Shown here one piece after another: positions 46,173 through 58,070 of a stretch of 64,000 nucleotides of DNA. The DNA lies in the NCBI GenBank assembly GCA_032716605.1, contig CM064492.1, forward strand, positions 54,482,364-54,546,363, in the 5' to 3' direction. Each line of letters opens with the position of its first letter. The first letter of the stretch is position 1. Below the pieces are notes generated by a model that made no database searches, had not been told where the DNA came from, and saw only the letters and a program-made list of their open reading frames with translations. The stretch is from Paralithodes platypus (lineage: Eukaryota > Arthropoda > Malacostraca > Decapoda > Lithodidae). A program made the translations under genes and the position numbers.

Positions 46173-46433
46173 GGGGAGCTCTACCGGCCAGAACCTGAGC
46201 ACCATAAAATCGTTGAGAGTGTTGCGTGTGTTGCGGCCGCTCAAGACCATCAAGAGGGTGCCCAAGCTCAAGGCCGTGTTCGACTGTGTGGTCAACTCTC
46301 TCAAGAACGTCTTCAACATCCTCATTGTTTACATCCTATTCCAATTCATCTTTGCTGTCATCGCTGTTCAACTGTTCAACGGAAAGTTCTTCTACTGCAC
46401 GGATGAGAGCGTCCACATAGAGGACCACTGCCA
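46173..46433 (+). CDS. cac: Cav2 calcium channel exon: domain III S4-S5
   Basis: 261-nt exon after TTTTGACAG, ending CA|GTGAGT. It carries the domain III voltage sensor S4 ([17 protein letters not shown], five regularly spaced Arg/Lys), the S4-S5 linker ([16 protein letters not shown]), segment S5 ([20 protein letters not shown]) and the start of the pore turret ([13 protein letters not shown]). The wording is that of Cav2 (cacophony/N-P/Q type) rather than Cav1 or sodium channels. It begins at the third base of a codon, matching the two-base ends of both upstream alternatives (giving Met or Leu at the junction). The next exon, with the rest of the domain III pore, is beyond the window. Confidence 0.96.
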
Positions 46434-46649
46434 GTGAGTATTTTGTCTCTTATTGTGCTGTGTTCTCATATATAATAAAGTTAAATTTTGGTAACATACG
46501 CTAGGCTGCACATTACCGTGGCACTCATATCTGTGTCTCTAGGGTATCCTTTGGATCCTGTGGTTGGTGAGTTCTTTTGTAAGGAAATTTGTGAAATCTT
46601 TCTCTGTAGATAATGACACTGTTTATGTCCTTTTGATGTATGCACTCTG

Positions 46650-47310
46650 ATGGCTGGCTCTCAGTCTGCCTCTTCCTATCTGCCCTTCCACCTCACTCTC
46701 ATACAGTCTTTTAGTCATTCTCTCATTTGCCATACGCTCCACATGCCCGAACTCACCTCAGGGTGTTCCTCTTCACACGCTCCAGCAAGTCCACATCCAT
46801 ACCACAATGCTCTTGTACGGTCGCGCTAATAAGTCATGTCCCAGCTGTCATTACGTTTGGCTTGCTCTATGCTGTATTAATGTCTGTCAGCTGTTGTATA
46901 GGGTGGGTAAGTGTAGGAACATATTTGTATACAGTATTTCACTCGATTGTGGTGCCGAGACATCACTTATTAGCGCGACTGTACCTCCCCATCCTTTTGT
47001 CTATCTCTCCATTTGACTTCACACATACTTCTTCAATAACTCATATCATCCCTCTCACTTTTTATTTATGTCGCTCCAACAACGTCCATGCTTCACACCC
47101 GTATTTCAATGTTAGGATTACCACACTTTCATGTAGTGACTTATTTACTTACATGCTCACCACCCTATACAGTAACTTGCCACTGGTTTCAGCATTCCTT
47201 TAAAGTTTAGTCCTTTTCCCTTGTTGTACCCTATCTTGTCATTCATGCTATCCTCTATACTCTGATCTTTACTCACAAACTACCCAGATACTTAAATGAG
47301 CTGAAGTTTT
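46650..47310 (-). pseudogene. RTE-like LINE ORF2 C-terminal relic
   Basis: On the minus strand, decayed frames read FKYLGSLVS near 47290, ILTLKYGCEAWTL near 47110, VKRNTLR near 46770 and MTKRLYESEVEG...GRGRLRA near 46700. This order is typical of the post-RT region of RTE-like endonuclease/reverse transcriptases. Several stops and frame changes; clearly dead. Interrupted by a small TIR element (46817-46981). Confidence 0.75.
46817..46981. mobile_element. 165-bp mariner-type MITE
   Basis: TA on both sides (46815-46816, 46982-46983). Inverted ends CGGTCGCGCTAATAAGTCATG and CAGTCGCGCTAATAAGTGATG (20 of these aligned). Inserted in the LINE relic. Confidence 0.88.
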
Positions 47311-48600
47311 GTTAATTTATTTGAATACAAATTTATATAGAGTAAATGTTAAATTAAGGCAAGCGAAACGTATTCTGAAATTTTGTTAATTTATGTTTAT
47401 GCAAATGTATACAGTATAAATGTTTAACTAAGGTGAACGAAACTTACTCTGCAGTTTTGTTACTTTCTTTTGTCTACTAGATTACTTCAGGGTAAACTAG
47501 CAGGGTAATTAGTAGGTGCTAACTTGCATATTTTCTTTATACTGTTTTGTGAAGGTGTTTGTACCTTTATTTTACAATTAAATAAAGATAATTCCTTAAA
47601 TGCGATCTCCACCCCCAAACACGCAAGAAACTACATGGCATATTGACAAGTACCAACGTAAGAACTAGAATCCCTGTGGATATGTTATTATAGCCCAGTA
47701 TATCTGTATAGTATAGTGCAGAATAAAAAAAAATTATATTGTGTGGGTGCCAGCCGTCTTCGCTACATGAGTGAGGCCATGGTGATAGCTAGCTGAAGTC
47801 CCGACCCTCCCAGGGTGGAGAAATTCAGACATGACAGCGAATGCGAGCTTCAGACCCAGCCCAGGAAAGACCATAGCCCAACATCCCGCCCAACTGGGCT
47901 AGAGAAAAATTAGAGCAAGAGCCAGTCCAGCATGCATGTCTCAGTTTTAAGGGGGCATTAGCAAACCCGCCAAAAAGTGGCATGTGATATAAGAGATAAA
48001 AGGCAGCTCGCTTCAAACTCAAACTGTAGGAAACTCTTGGAATCCACACATGCGTAGCTCAAGTTCAATTCATTTTGCATACTTAGCCATCGCAAGTCAA
48101 TAAAATTGGGAAAAACTCTAAGCCAGTGTATTTCCCAAAGTGAACAATAAACACCTAAATATGCTACAGAATGCAGTAAATACACTGCCGTCATCAATGA
48201 ACCAATCAACGTTAATAATGAAGAAAACAAAAAGAAAATTAGGTTAGGAAGAAACGTGCAAACTTATCGCCCTGCAAATTGCGGAAATCCCCGAGTCTAT
48301 CAAATCAAAACAAAGTGGTCCTCAGTCTTCTCGCAACCTCTTATCACATAGCTAGAGCCAATTTCATGCATCCTACATCACATATCATCTCTCTAACAAC
48401 ATCAGAAACCATATTATAGCCCACAACTCCCATAGTAACGAAGCAAGAGGGCTAGGAAACGTCAAAGCAAGGCGCATAAACACAACGCTTGCTTTCACAA
48501 GGGAAGTTGTGCGGTTACTGATAGCTTAAGAACGTTCTGCGCAGGTACCTGAAGAGTGGCGCAGTTACTAAGAGGATTCAAGATAAGATGGGCTATATTT
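47311..48600. other. Channel intron, no gene recognised
   Basis: No supported gene or element. A short direct repetition of a TAAATGTTnAA...GGnnA(A/C)CGAAAC block occurs at about 47340-47450. Confidence 0.45.
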
Positions 48601-49431
48601 ATTGGGAGGTTTGACGTACCTCCCAACCTACCAAATAGGAAAACCTACTATTTGGTAGTAGTCTTGGAAAATCCAACGTCAAGGCTATTAACCTAATTGC
48701 AATGACGACTTGTCTATTTTGACTGCTATGTCGTCATTCCAACCGCGGTTAAAAAAGAAAACTTCTAGAGTCTACTCCTTATCTTGCTCTAGGAGACGTT
48801 GTACATTAACCAAAACTACCACCGAAGGTGAAAAAAGCATAGAAGAGAAGAAAAAGGGGTTTACCTTAGTTACCGCTTAACCCTCTCACCACGGAAGGGC
48901 TCTTGAACGCCCATAAAAAAGCATATAACAGGTACCCGGAAGGCCTCTTGAACGCCCAGTGGTTGAAAGCCTGTGAGCTTCGTGTACGAGGCGTCGGTCC
49001 GACGCATGTAAACAACAGCCGGCTGGACCGACGCCCCGCATCTCCGGCCACAAGAAGGAGAGCGTCGCTTGTTCGTGTGTATCTGTATGTTGTTGTTAAG
49101 TATCGAAAAGTGGTGTAAAGTGGCTGTTTTGGCCATAAAGTTATCTCCAATGAAATCATCATCACAGCTCAACCAGTTGACTTAGAGAGCTCTACTTAAT
49201 GCCATTCTACAGGTAAATAACACAGCTACGCTTGGGGATGCGCGGGAATGCGGGAAGCAGTCTGATTAACGAATATACGGTAGCCTAGCCTAGACGTTTT
49301 TCGGCCAAAACACCCGGGTTTCGAGGAATATATATAATACATAGCCGGGGCTGGAGGGTTAAGGCCCATCCCGTGTTCCGTCATGTGCAGATCCCTGTCG
49401 AACGTGCGCATGAGCGACCCTCTCTTGTCAT
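48601..49431 (+). repeat. DIRS-B right ITR, split by a TTAA element
   Basis: 48601-48880 plus 49363-49431 together match the inverted 58071-58369. The first ~55 bases are a tail absent from the other ITR and contain a TTGGGAGGT/ACCTCCCAA hairpin. Confidence 0.88.
48881..49358. mobile_element. piggyBac-like non-autonomous element (TTAA target)
   Basis: 478 bp flanked by TTAA at 48877-48880 and 49359-49362. Its removal with one TTAA restores the DIRS-B ITR exactly. Termini CCCTCTCACCACGG and, inverted, CCCTCCAGCCCCGG are short imperfect TIRs. No transposase. Confidence 0.88.
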
Positions 49432-49495
49432 CACATCTCACGTCAGCAGAAGAACGCGGATGGGCAGGGGTCCGGCGTGAGGGAGGGTATTATGT

Positions 49496-49610
49496 ACGTT
49501 GGATTTTCCAAGACTACTACCAAATAGTAGGTTTTCCTATTTGGTAGGTTGGGAGGTACGTCAAACCTCCCAATTTGTTAGTAGTCTTGGCAAATCCAAC
49601 GTCAAGGCTA
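49496..49610 (-). repeat. DIRS-B internal complementary region
   Basis: Starts ACGTTGGATTTTCC and ends CCAACGTCAAGGCTA. It is made of the reverse complements of the two element ends placed back to back. Confidence 0.92.
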
Positions 49611-49964
49611 CATAACAAATAGGAGGAGGACATCCAAGCCCAACATACCAAAAAAAACAATGCATAAAACAAAATTATGAATGGCAAAGACACCATTTAA
49701 ACAAGAGAGTTTAAGAAAAGAGTGAAAAACTGAGGAGTAGCTAAAAAGAACAGTTTTAACACATGCCCGTCATTCATAGTAATGCAAAAACATAGACTTG
49801 TCTTAAACCAGAAAGGTACTGTACCCAAAATCCCTTTTCTTCCAAAACCAACAAAAACATTGAACACAATAACAAAACACAATTTTCAATGTGGCAAAAC
49901 ACTTATGGACTGTAACATTACATAATCCCAAACTTGTAATCAAGTGTTGCAAACCCATACTCCT

Positions 49965-49980
49965 CCCCCCCCCCCCCCCC
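49965..49980 (-). repeat. Poly-G tract (16 G on the element strand) after the DIRS-B recombinase
   Basis: Reads TTTACTTTG...GACAAAG(16)AGG on the minus strand, 68 bases after the recombinase stop. Position and context resemble 19828-19844 in DIRS-A1. Confidence 0.9.
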
Positions 49981-50048
49981 TTTGTCAAATAAAACAAAGT
50001 AAAAGAATGAGGGACAAGGGGGGAAGACCAGGTATCCTCACCAGAGCA

Positions 50049-51030
50049 CTAGGAAACACGACCCCCGAGAGCTATCACCGGCCGAGGGGGTCGAACACCG
50101 GACATGGAGAGGTAGGAGGAGGGGAAGGAATTGATAGAAGACCACAAAACCGCTGATGCGATGTCAGGTAAGGATCGACTTGGCAGGAACCGGAAGGAGG
50201 CAGCAAAGGATCGCACATCGCACGCAGAATCCCTACAAACAGGGTGACTGGCACGAATAGTCCGACAAATGTGGCGTCCCATCCGCACCTGCGAGAGCCT
50301 CCCACCTGTCCGAGGAGACACCCACACAGCAGTACCCGAAGGCGGCGCGACAGACGCAACAGAGGAGTGCAAGGCTGACACCGGGCACAACACATGGCGA
50401 GTATGCCCACGCTGGAAAGCCTGGACGGTGAAAGGCTGGAAAACGCGGGTCTCCCTCTCATTCGTGGCAACAAAATGAGGGGAGGAGGCGAACGTGACGC
50501 CATGCAAGGACGGCGAGCATCGCACGCAGCCCTGGGGCCGTGACAATGCCGCTAGTGCAGACACCCGATCCCCAGTGGCTAGAGCGACAAGGAAGAGCGT
50601 ACGCCCGAGCAACGGAACCGGTGTAGAGGCCCGTGTATACGTGGGTGAAGCCAGAAGGTCCAGAGCCCGCCCCAGATCCCACTGTGGAGGGACCTGGCGC
50701 GGAGGCGGTCGGTCCCGGAAGGCAGCCGTCATGAAGGAATCCAGCTCCTGCGACGGAACGACCAGCCCAGCGACGGACTCAAAGAACCCCCGGACGGCAG
50801 ACAAGTGGTTACGTATAGCGTCGACGTGAAAGTGACGTGTACGGAAGAGGTGAAACAGGAGTGTAGGACGAGGGAAGGAGAGCCAACTGTCTGGCGAGTG
50901 TCCTGTATCCACCTAGTAAAAGACCTCCAGCGGGACCCGTAAGTTCCCCAAGGAGAAGGCGGCCAGGAACGCTTCAGGAAGTCAGGCAGGTCCCGGCCGT
51001 GGACTGGGAGCCACCGTGCCTCATGAACAT
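50049..51030 (-). pseudogene. DIRS-B tyrosine recombinase, frameshifted
   Basis: Recombinase read on the minus strand. The catalytic part is a single frame (50049-50912): Arg in ATGDRVSAL near 50560, ACDVRSFAAS near 50225 where the first catalytic His is Cys, and Tyr in PSSYLSMS near 50115. The N-terminal part (EARWLPVHGRDLPDFLKRS, 51020-50890) is in another frame. Aligns along its length with the DIRS-A1 recombinase. The His-to-Cys change and the frameshift argue that it is inactive. Codon use is strongly GC-rich. Confidence 0.82.
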
Positions 51031-53990
51031 TCACGATGCGAAGGCCAACGAGGTCCGCAGGGCCCCAACCTAGCTCAAGTGGAAGTCGGAGACAGGTAGA
51101 GGAACCGGACTCGGGCACCACCGCGTCAACCGGGCGTACCAAGCCCGTGCCGGTCACAGAGGCGCGAGTAGCCAGACGCTGCCGCGGTACAGCCGCAGCC
51201 TCGCGAGGACTTTGCACATCAACAGTGCGTCTGGTGGCGGAAATATGTATATCGACCGCCACCTGTTCCAGTCTACCATGAAAGCGTCCGGACCCCCCTC
51301 CGGAGTGCGAGGCCGGAGGGATAGGTACTGAGGCAACTGGCGCGGCACCTCCGATGCGAACAAGTCGACCTCCGGAACACCCCAGGAAGCCGCGAGGTCG
51401 TCGAACACAGTCCGTTGCATTGCCCATTCTACAAGAACACCCTGTCCTCTCGACAGGGCGTCCGCCCACAGGGTGGCAGTCCCGGGCAGGGAGGAGGCAT
51501 GCAAGGAGAAGGTGTGTCGGTTCGCGAGGAAGAACAACTCCACCGAGATCCCCAATAGAGTCAATGACCTGGAGGACCCCCGCTTTAGGAAACAGTGGAC
51601 AGCCGTCTGAGTGTCCATCCCGAAGGCCACCGACTTTCCCCGAAGGGCCAGCGCGTGGTCCCTCAGGAAGAACAAAGGAACCAACAGTTCGAGGGCATAG
51701 ACGGGTAAGGGGAGGGAGACCCACCCATCTGCCGGGAAGTGGACGTCCCAGGTTTGATTGGGAACCTCACCCTACCTCGCTCGACGCATCTGTGTCTACC
51801 AAGATCGTCGGCGGGGGGGGCGGTCCAGGGCACAGCCGCAGAGAGCGTGCCCCGAGCAACCCAGTGACCGAAGCGACTGAGAACGGTACGCGGGAGCGGC
51901 AGGAGCCGATCCATAGGGGTCAACGGAAACACCGCGGTGCCCATGAGGAGGAGGCGGCGTAGCCTGAGGCTCCCTAAGGGAATGGGCAGAGCGGCCCAAT
52001 GCAGCGAACCCACTAACGAGTCCCAGAGCCACCCCGGGAGGGAGACCGAGTGCAACACGGCGAAGACCTTCCGCCGAAGGTGCACCGCGTCCGGCAGACC
52101 CTGGGTCACCGTAGCGCCGGACAAAACCCATACGAGACCGACCCATGGCACGACACGCGACGGGGTCAAGCGTGACGTGGGAACATCGACGGAGAACCCT
52201 AACTGTACTCACCTAATTGTAGTATACAGGATTTGAGCCTAAGCTCGTGTTGTCCTGTCTCTCTCTCTACATTTATCCAATTTTGCTTTAAAAGTTTGGA
52301 TATTTCTTGCTCCCACCACCTCCCCATCCAACTTATTCCAACACTCAATGCTTCTATACGGGAAGCTGAACTTTCTTACATCAGACTTCCATATAACTTT
52401 CCTCAACTTACAATCATGACCCCTGGTTCTTCCCTCGTCCCTCACCACAAAATCTCCCTTGTCGATCTTCTCAAAACCTTTCACACACTTAAACATCATG
52501 ATCATGTCACCTCTCTCTCTCCTCTCCCTCAGCATTGGCAGCTTTAGCCTCTCCAATCTCTCCTCATAAGGCAGGTCTCTAAGGCTAGCTATCATCTTAG
52601 TGGCAACTCTCTGAACTCTTTCCAGTTTTTATTATGTTTTATAAGGTGTGGAGACCACACCACTGCTGCATACTCCAGTCTTGGTCGTATTATTGTCCCT
52701 ATTATTTTTGCTAACATCTCTTCATCTAAATAATTCAGAGCTATTCTCATGTTAGTCAACACTGCATAGGTTTCACCAGTTATTTTATTTATATGCTGTT
52801 CAGGTGACAAGCTGTCTGCCACAACTACCCCTAGGTCTTTTGCTTTCACAGCTTTACTAATTATTTCATCTCCTATTTTATATCCCCAAGAAGGTCTATA
52901 TTTACTTTTTCCCATCTCAAGAACCTGACACTTACTCGTGTTGAATTCCATTTTCCAAGTTTGACTCCACTCATATAACTTATCTAGGTCTCTCTGTAAT
53001 TCTTCACAACTACTCCTACTTGTAATATGCTTCATTAATTTTGCATCATCAGCAAACATAGATATATATGAGCCTATTCCCATTTGAAGGTCGTTGATGA
53101 AAACCAAAAACATGATTGGGGCCAACACCGATCCTTGAGGCACTCCGCTTTTTACCCTTTTCCACGAGGAGAACTTTCCTTTTATTACTGTTCGCATTTC
53201 CCTCCCAATTAAATAGTTTTCCATCCACTTTAATAATACTCCCTCAACCCGCCCCACAGTCCTGAGCTTCCACAACAATCTCTTATGAGGCACCTTATCA
53301 AATGCCTTCTTGAAATCTAAGTAAATACAATCTACCCACCCCTCCCTCCCTTGTACAATGTCAATTACCCTATCATAGTAACTCAACAAATTTGTGGTAC
53401 ACGAATGACCTTTTCTGAACCCGAACTGCTTGCTTGAAATTATTTCCCTCTCCTCCAACATACCCACCCATCTTGTGCGACGTGGCGAACGACTGTGAGG
53501 GCGTCGCGTACGCACAGTCCGAGGGCTTCGGAAACTATCAACCAATCGGCCAAGGAAAACAGGAGCTGGAGCCCGCTCCTGAGGAGAGGACCCAGAGCCT
53601 GTCCCACCAGTGCGGAGAAGATCCGCGGCGCGATGTGGAGACCGAAGGGAAGGCCGGCGAACAGGAACACATGATCTGAAGTCCGAACGGCCAAGAATCG
53701 CTGGAATCGAGGATGGAGAGGAACGAGCCAAGACGCATCCTGGAGGGCCAGCGACACTATCCACGACAGAGGGCGCAGGGCCAGGCGTACCTGGGGTACC
53801 GGCAGCATCCGAAACCGTGTGTGCACGATGCGCCCGGTGAGGGCCGACAGAGCCACCACCGGGCGCATCGTGTCGCAGCGCTACTTCGGTACCAGAAAGA
53901 CACGGGAGAGGAAAACCGGGTGACCGGCGGTCAACTCCCTCGACGATACCCTGCTTGTGCATGGATGTGAACACGTGGGCCACCTCTGAA
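51030..53990 (-). pseudogene. DIRS-B RT / RNase H / Dam-like region, broken, with nested LINE
   Basis: Minus-strand pieces in several frames. N-terminal RT (RPVVALSALTGRIVH, DASWLVPLHPRFQRFL, LPFGLHIAPRIF) at 53868-53470; the position of YLDD reads SLAD, losing a catalytic Asp. After the nested LINE (52206-53466) the thumb (SRVVPWVGLVW) resumes at ~52160. RNase H at 51800-51400 (VDTDAS, FGMDTQTAVH, ADALSRGQ). Dam-like part at 51350-51150 (VDLFAS, FPPPDALLM, LAPL). Frameshifts near 51790 and elsewhere. Same domain order as DIRS-A1. Confidence 0.85.
52206..53466 (-). mobile_element. 5'-truncated CR1/Jockey-like LINE inside DIRS-B RT
   Basis: 1.26 kb on the minus strand. RT from 53460 to 52600: QFGFRKGHSCTTNLL, YLDFKKAFDKVPH, SGVPQGSVLAPIMFLV and MFADDAKL are all present. 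A one-base frameshift near 52610 moves the rest (ATKMIASLRDLPYEERL...RSIECWNKL) to another frame ending 52239. The 3' UTR ends in an ACTACAATTAGGTGAGTAC word at 52206. The 5' part (endonuclease) is missing. No RNase H, unlike the I-like LINEs in this window. Confidence 0.92.
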
Positions 53991-56727
53991 GAGATGGGCC
54001 GGCGTCGGTGACAAGAGTGGACTGGGGGTCTGGACGTCCACCTCCAGGTTAGACCCCTCCGCGCAATCCGCCGCCCCCAACGTCCCTCGCGGCCACCGAG
54101 GGGCGCAAGGGCGAAAACAACCCGTGGGAGCTCCCGAGAGGAGGGTAGCGACCCAGGCGGCCAGGCGAGAAGGAGAACAAGGAGACCGACCCAGAGAACC
54201 TACACATTGTTTTGATGAGGAGGTACCCCCGGTACGGTCCGTGCAGGCATGAGCGCCACGTTGACTTCCTCTACCCCCCCCCCCCCCCCCCCAACTTCGT
54301 CGAAAAGGGCGGGCCACCCCAACCCCTGCCCGTCGCGGGGCTGACCCCGGCGAAGGGCGGCCGGAAGTGGAAGGCCGGCCAGCCCCGACACGGCGGGGAT
54401 GAAAAGGGGGCAAGAACAGAAGGGCGAGGCGGAACTGACGCACTGGCCTGTAACGGCCCTGTCCTGCGCCCGTGCATGGCGGAAGCACTTGCAGCAGCAC
54501 CCCGAAGAGGACCGGCAGAAGGACGGGACTGAGAAGACCCCGCTCGCGACACAGCGCGTCGTTGCGTGTCGTAAGCAGGGTCCGCCGATAGAGAAGCGTA
54601 GCGGCCCCAAGCATCCCGCGCAAAAAAGCCCCGACGGAGAGAGCGTAGAGTACAACAAACCCCGACGAATATCCAAGGGGGCTGTCCGGCAGAACGAGGA
54701 CCGTATCGTCCGGCGTTGCCGAGTTGCCACGCACAAAACCGCCTTCAGCTCGGGAACCAAAGACACCGCGAGCCGAAGGGGGATCCGCCGAACGCGGCCC
54801 AAACCCTCGCGAAGAGCGCCTGGTGCAGACGCCGCGATAAGCCGCAGGTGGTGAACAGAAGTCTGGAGGGAACCAAAAGACAAGAGAAGAAGTTCGGCAC
54901 CCACCGCCGCAAGGGAAAAACCCTATCGACAGAGGACTGAACCGGGTGAGAGAAGAACGGGGTAGCAATAGAACAAAGTTCAAGAACGGGCGCGCTGAAC
55001 CAGGACCAGAACGCGCCGTCCAACCCGCCGACAGACACAAGAGGAGGCAAAAGCAGCGATGACTCCGGGGGAGGGACTGAAGGAGAGCCGGCGACGGAAC
55101 GGCCGGCGAAGTCGAAGGCCTCAGCAAACCAGGCCCCCAATGGGAGAGGGTGATCGAGCAAGATGGCCAAGCCAGGCGTACCGTCGTCGCACAAACCCGT
55201 CCCATAGGAGGACAGTCCCGTCAACACAGCCAGGGACTGAACATCCTGAAGGATGTCCCGGCGGCTGAAGTCTGACCAGAGCGTAGGCCTGCAGAAGGGA
55301 GGGGGACCGTAGCAGGGGTAGGTAGGGTGAGGCGCTGAGGGTGTGTCACCGCCAAGAAGCGCGATAAGAGGGAGTCTTGCATCGACTCCAAGCGCCTGTC
55401 GATGCGTGACACAAGCCACCCCTGCATAGCCGACAATCGATCCGAGAGAGGCGACCCCCCCCCCCCCCAAGAATGGTCGGCCCGCAGGGGTGAGCGCGAG
55501 CGGGAGCGAGATCCACGACACGAACCAGCAGAGTCGCGGCCCAAGGAAGGCGAGCGACCACGGTTGTGTCGCCGCTGAGGGACTCGTCCCTGAACACAAA
55601 CGCCCGAGGGGGAAACGGCACCATCCCCCTCTTCCAGCGACACGTCAGCCCCTGAAAAAGGGGACCCCGAAACCACGCTATACCCCACCGAGCCAAGAGG
55701 AGGGGTACCCCCGTGGCGAGACGGTAAGTGAAGGTCAGGGAGAGAAGAAGGAGGAGGAGCAGGACGACGGGAGTGGGAAGGCTGGCCTGGTGAAAATAGG
55801 TCAGAAGGAGCCGCGGGGGGAAACAGAGCAAGGATCCCCGGGGCAGATATAACAGGGCGGCCCGACACCGAGGCGGAGGAGGGAGGGACCGCCACCGTGG
55901 GACGAGACCGTGAAGGAAGAATAGACACCGAAGCAGGTGAAGTAGGAGGAGAAGCAACAACATCCTGGCGGACCCTCCTGGACAGTGTAGGAGGAGGGAG
56001 CAGAGGGCCAGCTACAGCCTGAACCTCCGCGCGCGTAGAGGACAAAGGAAGAGGACGTCGTTCGAGCAGGGGAAGCGGGCGGAAGGTAGTAGAGCCCCGA
56101 CCCGGAGAGGCCAGGGGAGGGCGCACAGGGGCAGAGCCGCTAACCCCGGCCGCAGGGCGAGAACCATGACGAGGGCGATGGGCGCCGTCAAGGCGATCAG
56201 GAGGACAACGAGGGGCAGGAGAGGACGGGCGACGAGGCGAGAGAGAGCATGGACGGAGCAGGGGATCCCCCCGACGATGTGACGACCGGCTGCGGGACCC
56301 AGGGGAGAGGGCCAGGCGAACGGCCTTCAGTCGGGTCAGGGATACCCAGGGCGACGCGGATCCGGGCGGCAACAAAGGCCGGGGAACGGTGGCCCACAGT
56401 CCAAAAGTGGCGGGAGACTATCGCCCACACCGACTGAAGGGAAGCAGAGGCCACTGCCGCCGCTGAGGAACCAGGGCTATGGTGCACCACATCCACCAGG
56501 GCCAGACACGGGCCACACAGAACAGGGAGGTAGGCCGGAGAGGACACACAGTGCGAGTGGCGCAAGCAGGACTTGTGGCTCTCCAAGCACGGGGAGCTAC
56601 AACCACGGCGAAAGCAAGGCAGCCTACCTGCACTGGAAGAACACACACCATAATCAGCACGTCGAAGGAGTAAGTGGAGAGAATGTCCAAGAAGAACCAG
56701 GGAAGGAGCATGGGGAAACATGAACAC
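53990..56727 (-). pseudogene. DIRS-B Gag region, decayed
   Basis: Minus-strand, GC-rich, several overlapping frames. The likely N-terminus (frame 56727-56197) has a C-x3-C...H-x2-C-x2-H-x-C...C-x2-C cluster (GCSSPCLESHKSCLRHSHC, then LCGPC) comparable to the DIRS-A Gag. The middle (56375-55221) is Arg/Ser/Pro-rich with SRSRSRSPLR, again like DIRS-A. The conserved core (55300-54900, LLDHPLPLGAWFAEAF, FWSWFSAPVLEL) is in a third frame. A G(19) run on the element strand (54274-54292) and another G run (55455-55468) lie inside. Boundaries are approximate. Confidence 0.65.
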
Positions 56728-58070
56728 ACATGCAAACAGGTATCCGTACTCACCCTAAACCGGGAGCACAGAGGTAGGTGAGTAGGGCGGGCGAGGTGGA
56801 AGAGCACTAGCAGAACCTGCAAAGATGGAGAAAGTGTTAACCACCACTCAACATCTTACATGCAGGGCCTATAACACCAGTAAAGTGCACACACCAAGAT
56901 AGTTTCAGGCAACAAGATGACATAAAAAAGGTCAACAGTGAAAGCCAACTATTACCGCAAATTTGCGGGCCAATGGAGGCATAACCGTACCGACACAACC
57001 CTCCCGCATCTTTGAAGGATCCCCCAGCGATCTCCGCAAATTTGCGGGGGGCCGAAACGTCCCAGAGGACCGAATCGAGCTCCCGCAAATTTGCGGGACC
57101 AGCCGAGATGGTCCGGCGCCGAAAAAGCGAGAGGAGCCTCTAGGGAATACCAAAAAAGGCCACAAAAATGCGTCATCTCCTTATGAACTCCAAGCGATGA
57201 TGGCCATCAAGCTGAGCAGTGTCTTCCTTGAATTTATCCTAACTCAACCGGTAAAGGGAGAGGCAAGGAAGACACACCAGGGGAGAGGAGGCACATCCCC
57301 CAGGAACCACCCAACCCACAGAGATAGAGCAAAGCCCATGAGGAGAAGGGGCAGGGAGGGTGGTTTCGCACAAACAGGGGCCCCCGTGGGGTACCCCTGG
57401 ATTGGGCAAAAAGACTATGAAAGGATGGAGGTGAAACAGGAAGAGAAAACAAAAACCAGTAAATGAAACTGGTGAGAAAAAGGATGGCCTAGCCGTGAGC
57501 AGAGAATGTGTCAGGGGCGAAAAACCCTGTGGTGTGAAAGAGGGGCCCCCGTGGGGTACCCCTGGATATCACAACCACCTGTCGCCCAGGCCCTTGAGAC
57601 ACAGTGAAGGCTCGAAAGGGGGGACTCAGGAATAACGCTAATAATGCGGCCGACACAAACTCTACAAACAGCACCGCCACCAACGAAATCTCAGATTGTT
57701 TACCAACGGTACACCTTAGGCTATGAAAAATGAAAACTCATAGGGGCATAGCAATTCCTGAATGAGAAAACGAGCTAGGCTAAAATAAGCTAAAAGCTAA
57801 ACTATGCCCAGACTAACAGGAAAAAAGAATATGAAAAGAGAAAGAATGAAAAACATATACGAGGAACTCCAGGCGCCCCCGTACCTTCGGTAGGCTATTT
57901 CCACACGCGTCTCCATTATACACACTTAGGAGCCCATTTACGTGTGCCCTAGATCACATAACATCTGTCTAACAAAAAAGAAGGCCAGATAAGCCGAAAC
58001 GAACCTAAACAGGGTGAATTAAAGGAGCACAACAAAAGCGGACTCAATCAATGGAGCGCGTGAAAAAATT
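56728..58070 (-). other. DIRS-B leader with repeated palindromes
   Basis: Untranslated leader upstream of gag on the minus strand. Three copies of a CCGCAAATTTGCGG palindrome (56955-56968, 57034-57047, 57082-57097 as a perfect 16-mer) and two copies of a GGGGCCCCCGTGGGGTACCC word (57377, 57541). Confidence 0.7.

Noticed and set aside
46727..47203. 158-residue plus-strand ORF
   Set aside because: Shadow of the minus-strand RTE-like LINE relic and the small mariner-type MITE.
51354..51962. Plus-strand ORFs of 100-200 residues across 50000-56000
   Set aside because: They are the complement of the GC-rich minus-strand DIRS-B genes. High GC removes stops; no domains recognised.
53470..53983. N-terminal 170 residues of the long minus-strand ORF 52592-53983
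   Set aside because: This part is DIRS-B RT read in the wrong frame, fused by chance to the inserted LINE's RT. The true DIRS frame there is the one ending near 53440.
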